Assembly (NCBI GenBank): GCA_944383695.1
Contig: CALWQP010000005.1
Coordinates: 47,291 to 111,290, forward strand
Direction: 5' to 3'
Source: an uncultured Mediterraneibacter sp.
Lineage (GTDB): Bacteria > Bacillota > Clostridia > Lachnospirales > Lachnospiraceae
Length of the DNA: 64,000 bases
The notes below the pieces were generated by a model. It was not told where the DNA came from, did no database searches, and worked only from the letters and a program-made list of their open reading frames with translations. This document shows, piece by piece, positions 58,240 to 64,000 of this stretch (the stretch's first letter is position 1; each line of letters begins with the position of its first letter). The position numbers were made by a program, and so were the translations under genes.

Positions 58240-59367
58240 ATGAAATATGTGTGTGAAAAAGATATGTGTACGGGATGTATGGCATGTGTAGATGTTTGTT
58301 CAACTCGTGCTATTATAGTACATGATGACATTGAATCATATAATGCGGTTATAGATAATGAATTATGTTTAGGATGCAATTTATGTGAGAAAATATGTCC
58401 GCAAAACAATCCGGTTGAAAAAAAAGAACCGCTAGGTTGGCTCCAAGGTTGGGCAAAGGATGAAATAAGATGTAGGGGGACATCTGGTGGGTTTACTACT
58501 GCTATTATGCTTTCGTTTCTGAAAAATGGAGGTATGGTTTGTGCCTGTCAGTGTGTTAATGGTGAATACATATATAAATTAACGGATAAGGAATATGATA
58601 TTTGGCGTTATACGGGGTCCAAATATGTAAAAAGTAATCCAACAGGTGCGTATAAGTCAATTGAAACATGTCTGTCAATGGGTAAAAGGATTTTATTTGT
58701 GGGACTACCATGCCATGTTGCAGCGTTAAAAAAGTATATAAAAAATGCGATAAATCTATATACTATTGAATTGATTTGTCATGGTACACCGTCACCGCGG
58801 TTATTAAAAAAATATATTCGTGAGACAGGAATTATATCTGAGGATATAAAATTTCGTAATAAAGAGTGTTATAACAATAATGGCTATGCGTGTATATCTT
58901 CAAAGGGGGTGCTTGATTATTATACACTGGCATTTCTTGATGGCTTGATTTTTACACGGAACTGTTATAAATGTCAATATGCACAGATTGAGAGAATAGG
59001 TGATCTTATGCTTGGTGATTCGTGGGGGAGTGATTTGCCTAAAGAAGAAATCAAAAAGGGGATATCATTGGCATTTTATCAGAATACGAAGGGGAAAGAG
59101 TTACTGGATAAAACCGAGTTATATAGATTTGATGTGGATTTAGAAAAAGCAAAACGTTTTAATCATCAGTTAAATGAGCCTACGAAAAAACCAAAGCAAA
59201 GAAAAATCTTTTTTAACATGATAAATAAAAATAGAAAATTTAAAACGGCTTTAAAGAGAGCTTTACCTAAAGAATATTTCAAACGAAATGTTAAATCAAT
59301 GCTAATTAAGCTACGAATAAAAAAGCCTACTGATATGCCATATGGAATATGGGTAAAAAACAATTGA
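58240..59367 (+). CDS. Coenzyme F420 hydrogenase/dehydrogenase beta-subunit-like iron-sulfur protein
   Basis: 375 residues. The N-terminus has two [4Fe-4S] ferredoxin motifs, CTGCMACVDVC and CLGCNLCEKIC-P, followed by the FrhB domains (RGTSGGFTTAIML, ILFVGLPCHVAALKKYI, ELICHGTPSPRLLKKY) and extra cysteines (NCYKCQYAQ). These proteins occur beside pyruvyl transferases in many polysaccharide loci. The organism group has no coenzyme F420, so the electron carrier and the actual reaction are unknown. Last gene of the capsule locus before the insertion-sequence nest. No strong ribosome binding site. Confidence 0.9.
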   Translation: MKYVCEKDMCTGCMACVDVCSTRAIIVHDDIESYNAVIDNELCLGCNLCEKICPQNNPVEKKEPLGWLQGWAKDEIRCRGTSGGFTTAIMLSFLKNGGMVCACQCVNGEYIYKLTDKEYDIWRYTGSKYVKSNPTGAYKSIETCLSMGKRILFVGLPCHVAALKKYIKNAINLYTIELICHGTPSPRLLKKYIRETGIISEDIKFRNKECYNNNGYACISSKGVLDYYTLAFLDGLIFTRNCYKCQYAQIERIGDLMLGDSWGSDLPKEEIKKGISLAFYQNTKGKELLDKTELYRFDVDLEKAKRFNHQLNEPTKKPKQRKIFFNMINKNRKFKTALKRALPKEYFKRNVKSMLIKLRIKKPTDMPYGIWVKNN

Positions 59368-59506
59368 ATTGTTTATAGGTCTGCGGCAGAGTGTAAAAGC
59401 CATCAGTCTGGCGGGACAGTCTGATCCAATTTCAATACGGATATTTTCCGGAAGAAGGATTGTCACGGAATGATTCCCTGTACCGGTGTTGATAGTGTCA
59501 ATAGTT
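59368..59506 (-). pseudogene. Possible IS66 tnpA 3'-end remnant
   Basis: The minus strand from the IS256 end reads SVTILLPENIRIEIGSDCPA and ARLMAFTL, which looks like the C-terminal tail of an IS66 OrfA protein (IRI...D...L...TL). The start is lost and the frame ends in unrelated sequence. It may be the segment that is missing from the tnpA gene at 63640-63861. Confidence 0.35.
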
Positions 59507-59553
59507 TTTCGCAAAATCAAAATCCTGCCGTTTGGCAACCGATAGTCAACCAG

Positions 59554-60475
59554 CTATGATATCATATCAGACAGCTGACCCTCTTCTGGTTTCAAAAGAT
59601 GATCCATATTCATGTAGCGTCTGCCTCCCCAACTGGTTGCTGCTACATGACGCAGTCTGGCACATACGAGCATCAGGGCGCTCTGGCCGTCGGGAAAAGC
59701 GCCGATCGCCCTTGTCCGACGTTTGATCTCACGGTTGAGGCGCTCAATGGCATTATTGGTCCGGATCTGGGACCAATGCTGCGTAGGATAATCCATATAG
59801 GTCAAGGTTTCTTCGATTCCGTCCTCCACCTTTTTGGCGGCTTTGGCAAGCTTCATCAATCGGAGTTTCTCCGCTACCTGGATTGCTTTTTCGCGAGCGG
59901 CTTCCTTGCTCTCCTGAGCATGGATCGCTTTTAGCATAAGAGCTGCCGTTTTCATCTTGTTACGAGGTGTAACAGAAAATATATTTCTGTAAAAATGAAC
60001 GGTACAGCGCTGATACCTGGCATCTGGAAAGACTTCCGGAATGGTCTCAAGCATGCCGAGATTCTTATCCCCGATGACCAAACGTACACCAGTAAGCCCG
60101 CGTTCTTTCAGCCATACAAAGAAAGAACGCCAGCTTTCACGATCCTCTTTCATACCTTCAGCAGCGCCAAGGATATCCCGGCAGCCATCCTGACTGATGC
60201 CAATGGCAACAAGGACAGAAACATTCTGAATCTCGCCGCCCCAACTACGTTTCAGGTAAACGCCATCTACGTAAACATAGGGATAGTCCCCGGAAAGCGG
60301 ACGGGTACGCCAGGTTTCGATATGCTCATAAGCCTTTTTGTTCAGGTTGCTGATGGTTCCGGGGGATGCTTTCATTCCCCATAAAGCTTCGGTGATATCC
60401 TCCACGCCTCGGACAGAAACATCGGCCAGATACATTTCAATAAGAGCCTTTCCATGGAAGATTCTTTGCGACGAT
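59554..60475 (-). pseudogene. IS256-family transposase, C-terminal part
   Basis: Mutator-type transposase from about residue 95 to the end (EEGQLSDMIS). The catalytic Asp region YVDGVYLKRSWGG, the second Asp in VRLVIGDKNLGM and the Glu in RTNNAIERLNREIKRRTR are visible. The first codons after the IS21 junction read RYRRKESSME, then a one-base deletion shifts the frame before LIEMYLADVSVRGVEDITEA. It continues the N-terminal part at 62939-63203. Confidence 0.88.
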
Positions 60476-60598
60476 ATCTTTGTATATTACGGTGAAAATG
60501 TACCCCTGTTCCGGAGGAACGGATACCGGAAGTCCGGGACTATGATACTGCCAGTCCGGAACAGGGATACCGCACTTAAGTGATTGTTACTTGCGAGT

Positions 60599-61339
60599 TT
60601 ACTCGCTTAATGCAGGATATAATCTATATACTTCCCGCATGAATCTGTAATTCGCAGGATCAGTCGGGATGATATTGATCTTGTATGCATCATGTTTGAT
60701 GCGGTTCAGGATCGCTTCCGAGAGGGGACTGTCGTCACCACCCAGCTGATCATACCAGCCATTGGAATCATACTGGGAACAGAAAATGGTAGATGACTTC
60801 CTGCGTCTCCTATGGAGAAGCTCCAGAATGTCATGCTGTTCAGATTTGGTGGGCTTCAGCAGAAGCCAGTCACCGATGATTAGCAGGACTGGATTGGCAT
60901 ATTTCCCTTGGACTTTCTTATATGTGCCCTCATTACGTGCCATCTCCAGTTCAAGGAGCAGATCCGGAAGCCGGACATATTTTGTCTTGTAGCGCTGCTT
61001 ACATGCTTCCATCCCGAACGCACAGGCCAGATAAGTCTTTCCACTTCCGGTAGCCCCGGTGATAAAGAGATTTCTGTGCTCTGTGATATATTCACAGGTT
61101 GCGAACCGTTCGATCAAGGAACGATTTAGCTTACGCCCGGAAGCATAGTTGATATCACCAATATATGCCTCCCGCTGGTCAAATCCGGCATTGCGGATCA
61201 GACGTTTCAGACTGTTGCTCTTACGATTGCTGTATTCGATATCCACCATCATTCCGAAACGGTCTTCAAAAGGAATCTCCTTCATTTTGGGATCCTCCAT
61301 CTGGGTGCGGAATGCATCTGACATGAAAGTCAGGCGCAT
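60599..61339 (-). CDS. istB: IstB-like ATPase of the IS21-family element
   Basis: 246 residues. The Walker A motif LFITGATGSGKTYLACAFG is intact. The Walker B position reads LLIIGDWLLL instead of the usual LLILDEWLL, so the Asp-Glu pair is altered and ATPase activity is doubtful. The rest (FDQREAYIGDINYASGRKLN, SSTIFCSQYDSNGWYDQLGG) is well conserved. IstB stabilises the transposition complex and selects targets for IstA. It starts 15 bp downstream of the istA end with no clear ribosome binding site. Confidence 0.88.
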   Translation of the reverse strand: MRLTFMSDAFRTQMEDPKMKEIPFEDRFGMMVDIEYSNRKSNSLKRLIRNAGFDQREAYIGDINYASGRKLNRSLIERFATCEYITEHRNLFITGATGSGKTYLACAFGMEACKQRYKTKYVRLPDLLLELEMARNEGTYKKVQGKYANPVLLIIGDWLLLKPTKSEQHDILELLHRRRRKSSTIFCSQYDSNGWYDQLGGDDSPLSEAILNRIKHDAYKINIIPTDPANYRFMREVYRLYPALSE

Positions 61340-61353
61340 TTCAATGAGTTTAT

Positions 61354-62754
61354 CTATAGTGCTTTCCGGCAGGCGGCTTCCAAACGGTCAACGGAATACT
61401 TGTCGGCCAGTTTCAAAAGCCCCATACAGCTGCGGTAGGACTGTTGTTCTATACGTTTGGAGGTAAGGCTTGCATCAACTACCTGATAGGTACTGGAGCC
61501 GATCCCCTCCGCCCACTTGCGGAAACGGTCGCCGTTCCATTCCAGGTACTGCTGGTGGGAAACCGGCATGTGCTCTGTAACTGTACTGTATTGTCCCTTG
61601 CGGCCATAAAGACGGCGGTGGGACGCAATCCGGTTGTGATTGTAAAAAATCTCAATAGTTTTATCTGTAACCCTCACATCAACTTTGCGTTTTATATATT
61701 CATAAGGAACTGAGTATAGCATTCCGGCAAAGGATATGTGATAATTGAACTGAACGGTGGCTTGTTTCTATTCCGCCAGTTCATATGGGGTGGCAGGTAA
61801 AGATGCCAGCAATGGCAGTTCTTCGTCGCGGAAGATATCGTACCGGCTGCCCTCTTTCTTTTGGAAAGGGCGATGAGTGAAATCTTCCAGTTTCTGTTGG
61901 ATTGCCCGATTTAATTCACTAAGGGAGAAGAACTGCTCATTACGCAGGGCTACGGTGATCCATGTGTAAATATTACCTACACTGCCCTCGGCATTGGGCT
62001 TGTCCTTTGGAGCTCGAACACGGGCTGGAATAATCGCAGTGCCATAGTGCTTTGCCATCTCCTGATAGACGGCATTGATGCGCTGATCTTTCCAGCCCTT
62101 ATTGTGATCCACAGCAGTACGGCAGTTGTCCGGCACGAGAATCCTGGCTATACCGCCAAAGTACTCGTACATATGGACATGAGCAGTGATCCATGACGGC
62201 TGTTTTTCATCCATGAATGCCTCTACGTATGGGTACTGGCTATAGGTCATAACTCCTACGAAAATGTGAGCATCCATGGTTTCACTGGTATCCTGATCTA
62301 TGATGTGTGCCAGATCTCCAGCCCAATCTACCTCAACCTGTTCCGCAGGTTTGCGATTGATATGCATGGTGGCACGGCGCTTCTGCTCGTTCTGTTGGAT
62401 GTAATAGCAAAACTGAGAGTACATAAGCGGATCATCTCCGGCAAGGCGGCATTCCTCAAGGTACTCTGTCCAGAGAAGCTTTTTATTTACTCCATCGCGG
62501 TGAAGTTCCTTGCGGATATGCTCGTAATCAGGCATCCGCTTTGATGTGGCAGGTTTTGCTTTCGAATCAGGAAAAAGCAGCCTGCCAAGGACGGGATCTG
62601 TTAGTTTAGGATCCAGCGGCCATGAAAGGTTCTGCTCCCTTGCAGCTTTCAGCACCTTGTTGACGGTTGTTTTAGATGCATTGCAGCTGAGGGCAATGTT
62701 GGTTTGACTAAGACCTAATCCGGATAGCCGGATGATCTCGCGATACTTGGTCAT
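61354..62754 (-). pseudogene. istA: IstA transposase split by an amber codon
   Basis: ATG 62754 follows AAAGGAGGTCAT. The frame begins with a helix-turn-helix (SGLGLSQTNIALSCNASKTT) and has the DDE core with VEVDWAGDLAHII and HIFVGVMTYSQYPYVEAFMD, then stops at TAG 61770-61768 after PYELAE. The same frame continues without shift to 61354 with the normal C-terminal domain (AGMLYSVPYEYIKRKVDVRV). The stop is best explained by a Trp or Gln codon change. Full length would be about 466 residues. Confidence 0.9.
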
Positions 62755-62938
62755 AAACGATGACCTCCTTTGTAATGTATTTACGCTTCAAAGCGCATGG
62801 ATACATTATAAAGAAAATCGGTATCATTTGACCGGAATCCCGGTATTCAATGTCCAGAATTGCGGTATCCATCAAAGCGGATTCACGGCACTGTGCTTCC
62901 GGAATGACGGTTCAGAATTGCCCAGAATACTCAATCTT

Positions 62939-63203
62939 TCGATAATGGCAGTCTCGAAAGGAACTCCTTTCAGTTCAGGAACCTTCAGTTCCACTTCCCC
63001 TGCGGTTGTGTCGAGATTCCACTTATAATCACCGGAACAATATCCCTGGAGGTCAGAGGAGCCTCATACTTTTCAGCGTTGACTAATTCATCGGCTTCTT
63101 TATCGAGCAGAGCATTTAAAGTTTCTTCGACACTGCTACGTACAAGATCTTTTAAATCGTGCTTTATTAAGTCCTCATTTAGTTGTATAATCTTATCAGA
63201 CAT
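62939..63203 (-). pseudogene. IS256-family transposase, N-terminal part
   Basis: ATG 63203 follows AAAGGAGGCT and reads MSDKIIQLNEDLIKHDLKDL, LVRSSVEETLNALLDKEADE. After AEKYE a one-base loss shifts the frame; the neighbouring frame continues GYCSGDYKWNLDTTAGEVEL, KVPELKGVPFETAIIER up to the IS21 junction. The gene was therefore damaged in at least two places in addition to the insertion. Confidence 0.88.
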
Positions 63204-63259
63204 GGTTTTTATAGCCTCCTTTGATAGATTTGGTGTGGTGACTTAATTTTACCAAACGG

Positions 63260-63535
63260 CTATAGACCATGTCCTTTTTTATGAAATTGATTTTGCGAAA
63301 TTAAATATACGTTATTCAAGTGGTTTACCGTATACAGAACGAAGCCGTCCGGTTCGCGGAACAAGGCTTTGATCTTGTCCCGCCTTCTTCTGCAGAAAAG
63401 GAAGAGAGTAGTGGACGACGGATCCATCTTAAGCTGGTCTTCGACAATGGCACAGAATCCATCAATCGACTTCCGCATGTCGGTATATCCGCAGATAATG
63501 CAGATATTCTCGAGTCCGGAGATGTCACCTAACAT
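63260..63535 (-). pseudogene. tnpB: IS66 TnpB (Orf2), truncated by IS256
   Basis: ATG 63535 follows AGGAG. The product MLGDISGLENICIICGYTDM, RKSIDGFCAIVEDQ, then LFLFCRRRRDKIKALFREPD is the conserved TnpB core (usual G.TDMRKS.DGL, LF.F..RR.D..K.L). IS66 genes continue about 40 residues further; here homology is lost where the IS256 end begins at 63300, and the frame runs on into IS256 sequence. Confidence 0.85.
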
Positions 63536-63639
63536 GAGAACTCCTGAGCATACGAAATGTCTTGGTGAGCAGGACGATTTCTGCATCTGTGATGCTATAT
63601 GCTGTTCCGGGATGCAGTCCGGAACAATGTCAATGGGGA

Positions 63640-63861
63640 TCACGTCCTGTTTCTGGCGGGAACCTCAAGATGACCGTGATTTGGTAGTGGGATATGATCC
63701 ACTGCTGCCTTCCGGCAGCGGCTGACCCAGTTGTAAAAGGTGCTTACTGCGATGTCGTTCTTACGACACCAGTCAGCATCTGTCATGCCGCTCTGGCGGC
63801 ATTCATTGATAAGCTTAATTTGTTCCGCCATCGGAACATGGGCTTTGCGAGTATATGCCAT
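63640..63861 (-). pseudogene. tnpA: IS66 TnpA (Orf1), shortened
   Basis: ATG 63861 follows GGAGGATAGG. It reads KAHVPMAEQIKLINECRQSG and SDADWCRKNDI-type helix-turn-helix (here MTDADWCRKNDIAVSTFYNW VSRC), the normal OrfA domain, but stops after PARNRT at residue 73. The following frame (VIPIDIVPDCIPEQHIASQM) is the expected continuation in another phase and is joined directly to the tnpB leader, so the C-terminal tail is both frameshifted and deleted. Confidence 0.82.
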
Positions 63862-63899
63862 AACCTATCCTCCATAATTGTGGAAAAATAGTCCAAATA

Positions 63900-64000
63900 T
63901 CTATCGACTACAATTATAAGGGAATCTGCATTCTGCGGAGCCTAGCGGACTCCGATGCGTTTCAGAGCGGACGCTGTGCGGAGCATAACGGACGCCCTGA
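63900..64000. repeat. Phased GCGGA repeats upstream of IS66 tnpA
   Basis: GCGGAG or GCGGAC recurs at 63935, 63945, 63967 and 63978, with ACGGAC at 63988: spacings 10, 22, 11 and 11. They lie upstream of tnpA in the terminal region of the IS66-like element and continue to the window edge. They may be binding sites near the IS end. Confidence 0.4.

Larger units (their letters stand above)
60481..62933 (-). mobile_element. IS21-family element inserted in the IS256 transposase gene
   Basis: 2453 bp with TG...CA ends and a five-bp target duplication ATCTT (60476-60480 and 62934-62938). Joining the flanks restores the IS256 reading (codons ATC GAA AGA TAT). The termini are imperfect inverted repeats that share TTCCGGA about 30 bp inside. 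It carries istA (broken) and istB. Confidence 0.93.
59507..63300 (-). mobile_element. IS256-family element, inactivated
   Basis: Bounded by 14-bp perfect inverted repeats TTTCGCAAAATCAA (59507-59520) and its complement at 63287-63300. GCCGTTTGG is repeated just inside each end. It contains a frameshifted mutator-type transposase gene that an IS21-family element has cut in two. No direct repeat flanks it, consistent with a later rearrangement. Confidence 0.85.

Overview
The window looks like a stretch of a Clostridia chromosome, most likely Lachnospiraceae. This is inferred from AGGAGG-type ribosome binding sites, a mid-GC backbone, a Bacillus-type SpeA with a carboxyspermidine route, a TPP-riboswitch/ThiT pair, VanR/VanS-like two-component pairs and a Wzx/Wzy capsule locus. 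No rRNA or complete tRNA is present, so the species cannot be named.

Layout. (1) Positions 1-2358: right part of an AT-rich integrated element with a ribbon-helix-helix protein, a DUF2726 protein, a 57-residue protein and a RstA/Rep_trans-type replication initiator. A second, nearly lost copy of the rep 3' end lies at 798-880. (2) Positions 2359-12079: a complete 9.7-kb integrative element between two direct copies of the 3' end of a tRNA-Lys(CUU) gene. It has a tyrosine integrase, a DUF927 P-loop ATPase, two XRE repressors with palindromic operators, a DUF1643 protein and about ten unrecognised genes. It has no relaxase, capsid or conjugation genes. The intact tRNA is in neither att copy, so it should lie left of the window and the two elements are in tandem. 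(3) Positions 12080-37400: core-like chromosome. It holds a D-2-hydroxyacid dehydrogenase broken by an amber codon, a zinc-ribbon/minimal kinase pair, thiT under a TPP riboswitch, a divergent LspA-like protein, two two-component systems, a MATE exporter, brnQ, a putative haem membrane protein, pyk, an Rpn nuclease, yaaA, maf, a YgjP-type metallopeptidase and a polyamine operon. The operon (speA-speE-speB-carboxyspermidine dehydrogenase-nspC) carries enzymes for two different routes to spermidine. (4) Positions 37403-59367: a capsule/exopolysaccharide locus. A conserved front (CpsB phosphatase, CpsC/CpsD, LytR-CpsA-Psr ligase, sortase B with substrate, 4,6-dehydratase, aminotransferase, phosphoglycosyl transferase) is followed by a very AT-rich variable part. 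The variable part holds acetyltransferases, a GNAT-PLP enzyme fusion, an ATP-grasp ligase, glycosyltransferases, Wzy, Wzx, a pyruvyl transferase and an iron-sulfur F420H2-dehydrogenase-like protein, with a decayed transposase in the middle. (5) Positions 59368-64000: nested insertion sequences. An IS21-family element (TSD ATCTT) sits inside a frameshifted IS256-family transposase gene, which in turn truncates an IS66-family element.

How the genes work together. The capsule locus probably makes a UDP-4-amino-4,6-dideoxysugar (dehydratase, aminotransferase, GNAT), primes it on undecaprenyl phosphate, extends it, decorates it with pyruvate and perhaps an amino acid, flips and polymerises it, and attaches it to the wall through the LCP protein under BY-kinase/CpsB control. 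The polyamine operon converts arginine to agmatine to putrescine and then to spermidine. The points most worth a second look are the uncharacterised 9.7-kb element and its tandem partner, the GNAT-PLP/ATP-grasp pair, the two spermidine routes behind a leader terminator, the zinc-ribbon/kinase pair and the three-level IS nest.
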